From positions 1 to 56,727 of the forward strand of contig CABUHI010000012.1 in NCBI GenBank assembly GCA_902491345.1: DNA of 56,727 nt, given 5' to 3'. The translations under genes were made by a program, and so were the position numbers. Every line of letters begins with the position of its first letter. The first letter of the stretch is position 1. Of the stretch, positions 42,328 to 49,760 are shown piece after piece. This DNA is from an uncultured Collinsella sp. (GTDB lineage: Bacteria; Actinomycetota; Coriobacteriia; Coriobacteriales; Coriobacteriaceae). The notes under the pieces are model-generated. The model was not told the DNA's origin and ran no database searches. It saw nothing but the letters and a program-made list of their open reading frames with translations.

Positions 42328-44673
42328 ATGGAAACGCTTGAGCGCAACGAGTGGGCAGACGTTGCCCAACTGGTCGAGATCACGAGCGATGCTGTCATCA
42401 TCTGTGAGCTCGACGGAACCATTCTGCATGTGAATAATCGTTTGCTCGACCTGATGTGCGAGGAACGCGCTGACGTCATCGGCGGTGATGTCAAAGACGT
42501 TCTGTACTCGTCTTCCTTTGAGCGCGCGACCGAACATCGTCTGCCGTTTGAGACCGATGGCTCCGAGAGCGAGCTGATGCTCAAGCTGAGTGACGGGTCT
42601 TTTATTCCCGTCTTGGTTCGCGCGGGCTCCGTTACGCCTCCGCGTATCTTTGGACGTCGTGCACCGCGTGTCCTGGTGGCGCTTCACAGCATCGAAGAAC
42701 AGTATTCCCACGATCGTCAGCTCAAACGTGCGCTATCGGAGCTTAGGGTGGCGAATAAACGCCTTTCGGGTACCCTTTCGGTCATTATGAGTACCGTGGG
42801 CTCCGATGAGCTCCCCAGCTTGCTCGATACCGTTTTGAATCAGCTCGTTGGAACGCTCGATGCCTCCGGTGCGGCTATCTATTTTTCCGAGAGTGGCGGC
42901 TTTAAGCTCCGCGGTGTTTCTAAGGAGCTTGAGGACAGCTATCTGCCCGAGTTTATGCCGTACGGCGCGGGCATTCCGACCTACGTGCTTCGCGAGTCGC
43001 GTGCCTGTCGCCTGTCGATTCAGCAGGACCTTGAGGGCGACCGGGTTGCTTCGGGCATGTTCATGGATTTGGACAATCGTTCCAAGCACTTGCTGCGCGT
43101 GCAGGATATGCCCCCGTATCGCAGCGAGATCTGTCTTCCCGTGTTTTACGGCACGCAGGTCCTTGGCGTGTTGGAAGTTGGCTGGAAACGTCCCCAGGCG
43201 CCACTTGCCTATGACGTTAACGTACTCGAGGTCATCTGCGATTACCTGTCTATTCAGCTTGTCGGCATGGCGTCGAGCTTACGTTCGCGCCGCACGGCGG
43301 AGCTCGGCCGCTCACTCAATTTGCTGCGCGACGAACTGTTTACCTATCTCGATGATCCCGTTGCCGCTTCGCGAGCGGTGTCGACGGAAATCTGCACGGT
43401 GCTCAATTGTCATTTCTGCCCCGTGGAATATGACGCGAGTCTTGACACCTATGTCATCGATTTTGAGGGCGGCAGTCGCGTGGCGCTGCCGGGAGACCCT
43501 GAGTCGCTCTTCTTTTCCACCACCGCACCGGCTGCGCGTTTGGGGGTTGCTTCCGATGGTTTTGGGCAGTCGGTGCTGGGCGGTGCGAGTGCTGATGATC
43601 TTAAGCATGTGCGCTTGACCCGCGTCGACGAATCGATGCCTATGGGCGGATGGTTGAGGGCTCATGGCCTGCCGTGCCAGGGCCTCTATGTCGATTCCGG
43701 CTTCGAGGCGGGACGCGTTCGCTCGGAGGGCGGCGGTCAGCGGAACAACGATGCAATCGTTCCCGCCGACGTTGCCAAGGGGCCGACGAGGCGCGCTTTG
43801 CTGCTCCGTGATGGCAGCCAAGAACCAATTGACGACCTTGAATACGACTACCTGGTGCATCTGGCGCATGACTTTGAGCTGATCTATGAAGGCGAATCTC
43901 AAAAGCGCGAGGAGCGTCATATCGCTCAGACGCTTCAGATTGGCATGAGAAATTCGCTTGGTGACGTTCCGGGCATTGCAACCGATTCGGTATACCTATC
44001 GGCAACGAATTCTGCGTTGGTCGGTGGTGACTTCTATACGCTTGTCCGACTTCCCGACGATTGCGCCGTTATGATTTTGGGTGATGTATCCGGCAAGGGA
44101 ATCGAGGCGGCTTCGATGTCAGCACTCGTCAAGACAGCGCTGACGGCCTATGCCTGGGAGGGTGCGGGGCCTGCCCGTATGGCACGCTCGCTCAATAGCA
44201 TGCTCATGGGCTTTTCGAGGGTCGAGACGTTTGTGACGGCGTTTATCGCCAAGATCGATCTTAAGGCGGGCCGCGCTACCTATTGCTCGGCGGGACATCC
44301 TCCCACTATGGTCATTAGGCCGTCGTCGACGCCGCTTGGCGGCGGCGAGACCTGCGGGGGAGAAGTGGAGCTCCTTGGGTGCCAATCGGGCGTGATCGGT
44401 GCCTTTGAGAGCATGGTGTACGAGACGGGCACGTTTACGTTCGCTCCTGGTGACATGCTATTTATGTATACCGACGGAACGATTGAAGCACGCGATCGCT
44501 CGGGTGCTTTCTTTGGCGAGCAACGCCTTCGCGACCTTTTGCTTTCTGTCTCGGGTGAGGGCGTATCGGGGATCTGCGGTAAGGTCTTGGGCGAGCTTGA
44601 CCGCTTTACCGAGTCGGCGCTGAACGATGACATCGCGCTGGTCTCCCTTGAGTTTTTACGGGGTCGATCGTAG
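42328..44673 (+). CDS. PAS-GAF sensor with PP2C-type (RsbU/SpoIIE) serine phosphatase
   Basis: The 781-residue cytosolic protein has a PAS domain (about 10-125; DAVIICELDGTILHVNNRLL), a connecting helix, a GAF-like domain (about 150-320), a less defined middle region, and a C-terminal SpoIIE-type phosphatase (about 550-781) with metal-binding Asp motifs GGDFY, ILGDVSGKGIEAA, the YCSAGHPP segment, MYTDGTIEARD and the final NDDIALVSLE. Such enzymes dephosphorylate STAS-domain anti-sigma antagonists. ATG 42328 is preceded by GGTGAGG. The STAS-HATPase gene 82 nt downstream is the obvious partner. The signal is unknown. Confidence 0.88.
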   Translation: METLERNEWADVAQLVEITSDAVIICELDGTILHVNNRLLDLMCEERADVIGGDVKDVLYSSSFERATEHRLPFETDGSESELMLKLSDGSFIPVLVRAGSVTPPRIFGRRAPRVLVALHSIEEQYSHDRQLKRALSELRVANKRLSGTLSVIMSTVGSDELPSLLDTVLNQLVGTLDASGAAIYFSESGGFKLRGVSKELEDSYLPEFMPYGAGIPTYVLRESRACRLSIQQDLEGDRVASGMFMDLDNRSKHLLRVQDMPPYRSEICLPVFYGTQVLGVLEVGWKRPQAPLAYDVNVLEVICDYLSIQLVGMASSLRSRRTAELGRSLNLLRDELFTYLDDPVAASRAVSTEICTVLNCHFCPVEYDASLDTYVIDFEGGSRVALPGDPESLFFSTTAPAARLGVASDGFGQSVLGGASADDLKHVRLTRVDESMPMGGWLRAHGLPCQGLYVDSGFEAGRVRSEGGGQRNNDAIVPADVAKGPTRRALLLRDGSQEPIDDLEYDYLVHLAHDFELIYEGESQKREERHIAQTLQIGMRNSLGDVPGIATDSVYLSATNSALVGGDFYTLVRLPDDCAVMILGDVSGKGIEAASMSALVKTALTAYAWEGAGPARMARSLNSMLMGFSRVETFVTAFIAKIDLKAGRATYCSAGHPPTMVIRPSSTPLGGGETCGGEVELLGCQSGVIGAFESMVYETGTFTFAPGDMLFMYTDGTIEARDRSGAFFGEQRLRDLLLSVSGEGVSGICGKVLGELDRFTESALNDDIALVSLEFLRGRS

Positions 44674-44754
44674 GTCACGACGCCTGACGGGCAAAATCCC
44701 TACGGTTGAAGAAACGAGTGCATCGAGCGAGCTCTTTTGGGGAACCATGGTCGT

Positions 44755-45501
44755 ATGAATGAGTGGAATGACATAGCGGTTTTGACGCCACCGGGCGATA
44801 TCGACATCGCCTCGGTGCCCGCACTGCGCCGACGGTTGGATAATTTGATCGACCGGGGCGTGCGCCGTGTTGTCATCAATTGCCAGACCGTGGGTTTTAT
44901 CGACTCGACGGGCTTGGCGTTTTTGCTTACACGTGCCAGAGAGCTTATGAGGCATGAGGGGCTGCTTTCGCTCGTTAACGCCTCCGATGAGGTCGTTCGC
45001 TTTTTGGAAATTGCCCGACTTGTCGACATCCTGCATGTCGCGGGCCCGGCGCGGGAGTCGATTCCCGCCATTCCGGTGGGGGAGTTGCCGCGATGGAGCA
45101 AGAGCGTCGAAGTAAGGCGAGGCATCGAGAACCTCCCGTATTATCGGCACCGTGTGGCCGAGCTTCTCGAATCACTTCCCCTGAGGCGAGATGAACGTTA
45201 TGACGTCGCATTGGCACTGGGGGAGGCATTGGGTAACGCGTATGACCATGCGGGCGGTGTTGGCTGCGTCCTGACGGTTCAGGCCTATGGGGACCGTGTT
45301 GTGCTCGAGGTGCTTGATCGGGGCGCTGGCTATTCTATCGATGGGGCGAGCGAGCCGGTGGCATCCGAGGAACGCGGACGTGGTATCAAGCTCATGCGCA
45401 TGCTCGTCGATAATGTTGAGGTTGCCCGGCGCACGGATGGTGCCGGCACACGCGTTCGGATGGTGAAGCTGTTTGGCTCAGCATTGGAATCGTGCGCATA
45501 G
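44755..45501 (+). CDS. STAS-HATPase fusion: anti-sigma antagonist joined to anti-sigma kinase
   Basis: This 248-residue protein fuses an RsbV/SpoIIAA-like STAS domain (about 5-100; VGFIDSTGLAFLL with the phosphorylatable Ser) to an RsbW/SpoIIAB-like GHKL ATPase domain (about 120-240; N-box EALGNAYDHA, G1 DRGAGY, G2 ERGRGIKLM). Separate proteins normally play these antagonistic roles. The phosphatase encoded upstream should act on the STAS Ser. No sigma factor lies nearby. The start is ATG 44755, with a distant GGGGA about 11 nt upstream; TTG 44737 is less likely. Confidence 0.85.
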   Translation: MNEWNDIAVLTPPGDIDIASVPALRRRLDNLIDRGVRRVVINCQTVGFIDSTGLAFLLTRARELMRHEGLLSLVNASDEVVRFLEIARLVDILHVAGPARESIPAIPVGELPRWSKSVEVRRGIENLPYYRHRVAELLESLPLRRDERYDVALALGEALGNAYDHAGGVGCVLTVQAYGDRVVLEVLDRGAGYSIDGASEPVASEERGRGIKLMRMLVDNVEVARRTDGAGTRVRMVKLFGSALESCA

Positions 45502-45547
45502 CGCCTTGACTTGGCGTTATTTACCTGCATGAACTTGCTTTGAGCAA

Positions 45548-45594
45548 CTTTTTTGAAAAAAGTACTTGCGTCTTTTGGGCAACTCGCGTAAATT
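45548..45594 (+). promoter_or_regulatory. Promoter of the tRNA-Gly/Cys/Gly cluster
   Basis: An ACTTTTTTGAAAAAAGTA block is followed by TTGCGT (45566-45571) and TAAATT (45589-45594) at 17-bp spacing, 13 nt before the first tRNA-Gly. Confidence 0.7.
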
Positions 45595-45606
45595 AATAAC
45601 CCGCAA

Positions 45607-45682
45607 GCGGACATGGCTCAGTTGGTAGAGCACAACCTTGCCAAGGTTGGGGTCGCGGGTTCGAGCCCCGTTGTCCGCTCCA
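45607..45682 (+). tRNA. tRNA-Gly (GCC), copy 1
   Basis: A 76-nt cloverleaf: acceptor GCGGACA/TGTCCGC, anticodon loop TTGCCAA giving GCC, T-arm GCGGGTTCGAGCCCCGT, encoded CCA. Identical to the copies at 45834 and 46327. Confidence 0.97.
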
Positions 45683-45692
45683 TTGCATTTCC

Positions 45693-45716
45693 GGACCGTC
45701 TCAAGCGGTCCTTTTT
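45693..45716 (+). terminator. Terminator-like hairpin between tRNA-Gly and tRNA-Cys
   Basis: GGACCG/CGGTCC (45693-45698 with 45706-45711) is followed by TTTTTC immediately before tRNA-Cys, which has no clear promoter of its own; termination is presumably partial. Confidence 0.7.
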
Positions 45717-45717
45717 C

Positions 45718-45791
45718 GGCGAAGTGGCCAAGTGGTAAGGCAGAGGCCTGCAAAGCCTTTACCCCCGGTTCGAATCCGGGCTTCGCCTCCA
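45718..45791 (+). tRNA. tRNA-Cys (GCA)
   Basis: A 74-nt cloverleaf: acceptor GGCGAAG/CTTCGCC, anticodon loop CTGCAAA giving GCA, T-arm CCCGGTTCGAATCCGGG, encoded CCA. Confidence 0.96.
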
Positions 45792-45800
45792 GGCAACATC

Positions 45801-45827
45801 CGGGCGCTCCGGCGCCCGTTTTGTTTT
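45801..45827 (+). terminator. Terminator-like hairpin after tRNA-Cys
   Basis: CGGGCGC-TCCG-GCGCCCG (45801-45818) is followed by TTTTGTTTT. Confidence 0.8.
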
Positions 45828-45833
45828 ACATAT

Positions 45834-45909
45834 GCGGACATGGCTCAGTTGGTAGAGCACAACCTTGCCAAGGTTGGGGTCGCGGGTTCGAGCCCCGTTG
45901 TCCGCTCCA
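45834..45909 (+). tRNA. tRNA-Gly (GCC), copy 2
   Basis: Same 76-nt sequence as the copy at 45607, anticodon GCC with encoded CCA. No separate promoter is visible in the short gap from tRNA-Cys. Confidence 0.97.
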
Positions 45910-45917
45910 AGCGCAAC

Positions 45918-45947
45918 AGCCCGACTACTACGGTAGCCGGGCTTTTT
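45918..45947 (+). terminator. Terminator after tRNA-Gly copy 2
   Basis: AGCCCG/CGGGCT (45918-45923 with 45938-45943), with an internal CTAC/GTAG pairing, runs into five T. Confidence 0.8.
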
Positions 45948-45961
45948 CGTACCCGTCGCTT

Positions 45962-46096
45962 GGGCTCGAACCCGAGAGGGAGCGAGCGTTAGGCAAACGC
46001 GGAGCGTTTGTAGCGAGCTGGCGAGGTCGCCGGCAGGCGGCCGAATCCGGTGCGGATCCGCGAAGCGGATGCGCGGACGCCCCGTTGTCCGCTCCA
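45962..46096. pseudogene. Broken tRNA-Gly remnants around a 104-bp insert
   Basis: The last 18 nt of tRNA-Gly, GCCCCGTTGTCCGCTCCA, recur exactly at 46079-46096, followed by a hairpin terminator (46105) as after a true tRNA. The 5' 58 nt are missing. On the opposite strand, 45962-45974 carries the T-arm sequence CGGGTTCGAGCCC. Between them is GC-rich DNA with small palindromes (AAACGCGGAGCGTTT; ATCCGCGAAGCGGAT). It looks like a scar of rearrangement or of a lost element at a tRNA site; there is no integrase gene. Confidence 0.5.
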
Positions 46097-46104
46097 ACTA
46101 TCTT

Positions 46105-46131
46105 ACGCGGTTCTAACGAACCGCGTTTTTT
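46105..46131 (+). terminator. Terminator after the tRNA-Gly remnant
   Basis: ACGCGGTT/AACCGCGT (46105-46112 with 46119-46126) runs into TTTTTT. A complete terminator behind an 18-nt fragment supports the loss of a full tRNA gene here. Confidence 0.85.
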
Positions 46132-46261
46132 GTTGACGCTGCGGGGCACTGGGGCGCCGCTCGCTGCTGGGACTCTTTCCTCGTGATTTCCCCTCGTGGT
46201 CTCCGTCCTTCCAATGTAATGAACGGCAAAGCAGGCGGGGGCCATCGGTATCGGGAACTAT

Positions 46262-46314
46262 TTTCAAATTATTTTAAAATAGTTCTTGCATTTTGGTGGA
46301 TCATCCCGTATATT
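46262..46314 (+). promoter_or_regulatory. Promoter of the tRNA-Gly copy 3/tRNA-Val pair
   Basis: An AT-rich block (TTTCAAATTATTTTAAAATAG) precedes TTGCAT (46286-46291) and TATATT (46309-46314) with 17-bp spacing, 12 nt before tRNA-Gly. It shares its layout with the other two tRNA promoters. Confidence 0.75.
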
Positions 46315-46326
46315 AAATCCTCGCAG

Positions 46327-46402
46327 GCGGACATGGCTCAGTTGGTAGAGCACAACCTTGCCAAGGTTGGGGTCGCGGGTTCGAGCCCCGTTGTCCGCTC
46401 CA
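46327..46402 (+). tRNA. tRNA-Gly (GCC), copy 3
   Basis: Third identical 76-nt tRNA-Gly with anticodon GCC and encoded CCA. It is 3 nt from tRNA-Val and clearly cotranscribed with it. Confidence 0.97.
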
Positions 46403-46405
46403 TTT

Positions 46406-46480
46406 GGGCGTTTAGCTCAGGGGGAGAGCGCTTCCCTGACACGGAAGAGGTCAGAAGTTCAAATCTTCTAACGCCCACCA
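46406..46480 (+). tRNA. tRNA-Val (GAC)
   Basis: A 75-nt cloverleaf: acceptor GGGCGTT/AACGCCC, anticodon loop CTGACAC giving GAC, T-arm AGAAGTTCAAATCTTCT, encoded CCA. Confidence 0.96.
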
Positions 46481-46488
46481 AATGTTCG

Positions 46489-46523
46489 CAGCTCAGAGGC
46501 TATGTTCTCTGGGCTGTTTTTTT
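46489..46523 (+). terminator. Terminator after tRNA-Val
   Basis: A 10-bp stem with one T-G pair (46489-46498 with 46507-46516) is followed by seven T. Confidence 0.88.
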
Positions 46524-47110
46524 GTCACCAAGTATGCCGCCAAATAAGCCACCAAATATTGATCCAAGGTTTGTACGCGATGGCCTTCGCATCCCGTAGC
46601 GGCACTGGCTGATTGCATACGTCCTGACCGAGCGTGACCGCAACATGTTGGTCAAGCGTAATCTTTTGATTATTTTGGCGTGAGCGGCTTGGTTTTGGTA
46701 GGATTTGTCAGCGGCTTGACTAAGGGCGTTTTATAACTGCCATGCAGGTAGCCGTGTTGGTAACGTTTTACCGACTTGTCAAATACCCCTCATTTATAAT
46801 GCGTCTGCAAAATGACCAATTGCTTTGACCTGCTGAAACACTATATGTTGTGTTTGAACTAAAAAAAGAATACAGGATATAGATGCGTCTTTGTCGTATG
46901 ATAGATGGCGGACAGAGAACGAAGACCTTGTTCGTCCCCTTCGGACACGCCTTTGAGTCGCTTGATCGGCTACGAGGATTGTCCGCATGAGGACCTATGG
47001 TTTATCGAGAACACAGATTGCGCGACGGCGCCGCAAGACAGGGGCAAGCCCTGCCGGGCATCGTTTGGCTCTGAAGCGCAATGAGGCTACGACGCGAAAG
47101 AGGCAAGAGG
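46524..47110 (+). promoter_or_regulatory. Upstream region and leader of nrdD with NrdR-like box
   Basis: This 587-bp stretch has no convincing gene. It contains a 20-bp imperfect palindrome (GTTGGTAA-CGTT-TTACCGAC, 46756-46775) before a -10-like TATAAT (46795), and an NrdR-box-like site ACACTATATGTTGTGT (46838-46853). A promoter follows: TTGAAC (46854-46859), 18 bp, TATAGA (46878-46883). A weaker NrdR-like half-match (ACAGGATATAGATGCG, 46872-46887) overlaps the -10. After the likely start near 46890 comes a foldable leader closed by GCGGACA/TGTCCGC (46908-46914 with 46980-46986) that encloses two or three short hairpins. The first about 230 bp show nothing recognisable. Confidence 0.55.
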
Positions 47111-49333
47111 ATGAAGATCATCAAGCGCAGCGGCACCGAGGTTGTCTTTGACATCGATAAGATCGTCAATGCGATTCGCGCCGCCAACTTGGAGGTCGAG
47201 GAGAGCTCTCGTCTAACCGACCGTCAGGTGATTTACGCGGCACAAAACGTCGCCGAGGCATGCGAGAGCGCAGGCCACACCGTTTCGGTCGAGGAGATCC
47301 AGGATTTGGTCGAGGACGAGATCATGCGTCTCGACTGCTACGAGGTCGCCCGCCACTACATCATCTATCGCTACGTTCAGAGCCTGAAGCGCCAGAAGAA
47401 CACGACCGATGACAAGATCCTGTCGCTGATCGAGTGCAATAACGAAGAGGTCAAGCAGGAGAACTCCAACAAGAACCCGACCGTCAACTCCGTTCAGCGC
47501 GACTATATGGCCGGCGAGATTTCCAAGGACCTGACCCAGCGCGTGCTGCTGCCCCAGGAGATCGTGGACGCCCACAATGAGGGCCTGATCCACTTCCACG
47601 ATTCGGATTACTTTGCCCAGCACATGCACAACTGCGATCTGGTGAACCTGGAGGACATGCTCCAGAACGGCACCGTTATCTCGGGCACGCTGATCGAGAA
47701 GCCGCACAGCTTCTCGACTGCCTGCAACATCGCGACGCAGATTATCGCCCAGGTTGCTTCCTCCCAGTACGGCGGCCAGTCTATTTCGCTGACCCATCTT
47801 GCCCCCTTTGTTGAGGTGAGCCGTCAAAAGATTCGCGGCGAGGTCGCTCGCGAGCTTGAGGAGCTCGGCGTCTCTGCGTCTGCCGAGAAGGTCCGTGAGG
47901 TCGTTGAGGACCGTCTGCGCGATGAGATTCGTCGCGGCGTCCAGACGATTCAGTATCAGGTCGTGACCCTTATGACCACCAATGGCCAGGCGCCGTTCGT
48001 GACGGTCTTTATGTATCTTAACGAGGCCCGTACGCCTCAGGAGAAGCACGACCTTGCCATGATCGTGGAGGAGACGCTTCGCCAGCGCTACGAGGGCGTT
48101 AAGAACGAGGCCGGCGTTTGGATTACCCCGGCATTCCCCAAGCTTATCTATGTACTCGAGGACGATAACGTTCACGAGGATTCCCCGTACTTCTACCTGA
48201 CCCAGCTGGCTGCCAAGTGCACCGCCAAGCGCATGGTGCCCGATTACATCTCCGAGAAGAAGATGCGCGAGCTCAAGCTGTCGAAGGGCGAGACCGCCGG
48301 CAACGGCGACTGCTACACCTGCATGGGTTGCCGCAGCTTCCTGACGCCCGACCGTTCGGGCAACGGCTTTAACAATGTTGCCAACGCGCTGAACTACGAC
48401 CCGAACAAGCCCAAGTACTATGGTCGCTTTAACCAGGGCGTTGTGACCATTAACCTGCCCGATGTCGCGCTGAGCTCGCATCAGGACATGGACAAGTTCT
48501 GGAAGATCTTCGACGAGCGCCTTGAGCTGTGCCATCGTGCCCTGCTGTGCCGTCATGAGCGCCTGATGGGCACGCTTTCGGATGCCGCGCCGATTCTTTG
48601 GCAGTACGGTGCCCTGGCGCGTCTGAAGAAGGGCGAGACGATCGATAAGCTGCTCGTGGGCGGATATTCCACCATTAGTCTGGGTTATGCCGGCCTGTAT
48701 GAGTGCGTCAAGTACATGACGGGCCACAGTCACACCGAGAAGGAGGGCACGCCGTTTGCCATGGCCGTCATGCAGCGCATGAACGACAAGTGCGCCGAGT
48801 GGAAGGCCGAAAGCAATATCGACTTCTCGCTGTACGGCACCCCGCTTGAGTCGACGACCTACAAGTTCGCCAAGTGCCTGCAGCGTCGTTTTGGCATTAT
48901 CCCGGGTGTGACGGACAAGGGCTACATTACCAACAGCTATCATGTCCACGTGTCCGAGGAGATCGATGCCTTCGATAAGCTTAAGTTCGAGGGCATGTTC
49001 CAGCAGCTTTCGCCGGGCGGTGCTATCTCCTACGTCGAGGTTCCCAACATGCAGGACAACCTCAAGGCTGTCATTCGCGTGATGCAGTACATCTACGACA
49101 ACATCATGTACGCTGAGCTCAACACCAAGAGCGACTACTGCCAGGTGTGCGGCTACGATGGCGAGATCAAGATTGTCGAGGACGATGGCAAGCTGGTGTG
49201 GGAGTGCCCCAACTGCGGCAACCGCGACCAGGAGAAGATGAACGTCGCTCGTCGTACGTGCGGCTACATCGGTACCCAGTTCTGGAACCAGGGTCGAACC
49301 GAGGAGATCCGCGACCGCGTGCTGCATCTCTAA
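47111..49333 (+). CDS. nrdD: Anaerobic (class III) ribonucleoside-triphosphate reductase
   Basis: The 740-residue glycyl-radical enzyme reduces NTPs to dNTPs without oxygen. It starts with an ATP-cone (about 1-95; MKIIKRSGTEVVFDIDKI) for allosteric control, has the catalytic barrel with HNCDLVNLEDML and CYTCMGCRSFLTPDRSG segments, a C-terminal zinc site (CQVCG and CPNCG) and the glycyl radical loop RRTCGYIGTQFWNQGR near the end. ATG 47111 has AGAGGCAAGAGG upstream; the frame from 47081 is longer without better support. The NrdR-like box upstream fits known control of nrd genes. NrdG is encoded 430 bp downstream. Confidence 0.96.
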   Translation: MKIIKRSGTEVVFDIDKIVNAIRAANLEVEESSRLTDRQVIYAAQNVAEACESAGHTVSVEEIQDLVEDEIMRLDCYEVARHYIIYRYVQSLKRQKNTTDDKILSLIECNNEEVKQENSNKNPTVNSVQRDYMAGEISKDLTQRVLLPQEIVDAHNEGLIHFHDSDYFAQHMHNCDLVNLEDMLQNGTVISGTLIEKPHSFSTACNIATQIIAQVASSQYGGQSISLTHLAPFVEVSRQKIRGEVARELEELGVSASAEKVREVVEDRLRDEIRRGVQTIQYQVVTLMTTNGQAPFVTVFMYLNEARTPQEKHDLAMIVEETLRQRYEGVKNEAGVWITPAFPKLIYVLEDDNVHEDSPYFYLTQLAAKCTAKRMVPDYISEKKMRELKLSKGETAGNGDCYTCMGCRSFLTPDRSGNGFNNVANALNYDPNKPKYYGRFNQGVVTINLPDVALSSHQDMDKFWKIFDERLELCHRALLCRHERLMGTLSDAAPILWQYGALARLKKGETIDKLLVGGYSTISLGYAGLYECVKYMTGHSHTEKEGTPFAMAVMQRMNDKCAEWKAESNIDFSLYGTPLESTTYKFAKCLQRRFGIIPGVTDKGYITNSYHVHVSEEIDAFDKLKFEGMFQQLSPGGAISYVEVPNMQDNLKAVIRVMQYIYDNIMYAELNTKSDYCQVCGYDGEIKIVEDDGKLVWECPNCGNRDQEKMNVARRTCGYIGTQFWNQGRTEEIRDRVLHL

Positions 49334-49345
49334 TGAACCATCCCA

Positions 49346-49483
49346 GGCTGCCCCGTAGCGAGGCCCCGGACCTTTACTCGCTATTTCGGACAGTCCTGGC
49401 TCACGACGGAGGCGCCACTGGCGCCTCCTGTTCGTTCGGAACTCATATCGAGCAAAGGTCCGGGGCCTCGCTACGGGGCAGCC
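49346..49483. repeat. Long intergenic inverted repeat E, 30-bp perfect stem
   Basis: The arms 49346-49375 and 49454-49483 are perfectly complementary over 30 bp, then continue with CTCG/CGAG and TAT/ATA after mismatches. The interior holds a 9-bp perfect hairpin with ACT loop (49408-49416 with 49420-49428). It begins 13 nt after the nrdD stop. No U-tract follows. Confidence 0.93.
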
Positions 49484-49500
49484 AAGTTGATGTAGCTGAG

Positions 49501-49647
49501 ATGCAGTATGCGATCTGCTCACTCCTCGAAGTTCTTAGCGGAAATAATTTGAGCTGCAGCTGCGATTTACTTGCGATGGCGGTTGAGCCGCAACCCAGTT
49601 TTTATTGGACCTCGAACCCTATGCTCGATGTTCGCTTCGTTCATTGA
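49501..49647 (+). CDS. Small open frame between the two nrdD-nrdG hairpins, doubtful
   Basis: A 48-residue frame begins with ATG and lies exactly in the segment between hairpins E and F. Its translation starts MQYAICSLLEVLSGNN and ends MLDVRFVH, with no family likeness that I recognise. The ribosome site is weak (GCTGAG). It could be chance, or part of a decayed gene. The rest of 49484-49661 shows nothing else. Confidence 0.2.
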   Translation: MQYAICSLLEVLSGNNLSCSCDLLAMAVEPQPSFYWTSNPMLDVRFVH

Positions 49648-49661
49648 GTTACCCTTTGCAT

Positions 49662-49745
49662 GAGGCCGGGACATATCGTCCCGCCTGCAGTTTCGCAGGC
49701 CGAAGGCCGAGAATGTTTGAGGACGGGATGATATGTCCCGGCCTC
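49662..49745. repeat. Long intergenic inverted repeat F, 22-bp stem upstream of nrdG
   Basis: The arms 49662-49683 and 49724-49745 pair over 22 bp with one G-T wobble. The interior has a GCCTGC/GCAGGC hairpin (49683-49688 with 49695-49700) competing with GGCC-GAA-GGCC. The right arm ends 2 nt before the nrdG ribosome site GGGAG, so the structure may influence nrdG translation. Confidence 0.92.
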
Positions 49746-49760
49746 CCGGGAGAGTTACCT

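Noticed and set aside
45607..46402. CRISPR array suggested by the repeated 76-nt unit
   Set aside because: The repeated unit is a tRNA-Gly gene with full cloverleaf; spacing is irregular and no cas gene is present.
46524..46740. Integrase or other gene remnant after tRNA-Val, suggested by a repeat of CCACCAAAT and a 26-codon open stretch
   Set aside because: The frames are interrupted by stops, the repeat is only 9 nt, and no integrase motif can be recognised.
46890..47110. Cobalamin riboswitch upstream of nrdD
   Set aside because: I did not find the B12-box or the other conserved core segments; the region only shows short hairpins.
49147..49647. A 166-codon frame overlapping the nrdD end
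   Set aside because: Most of it is nrdD in another frame plus hairpin E; only the terminal 48 codons are listed, as a doubtful small frame.
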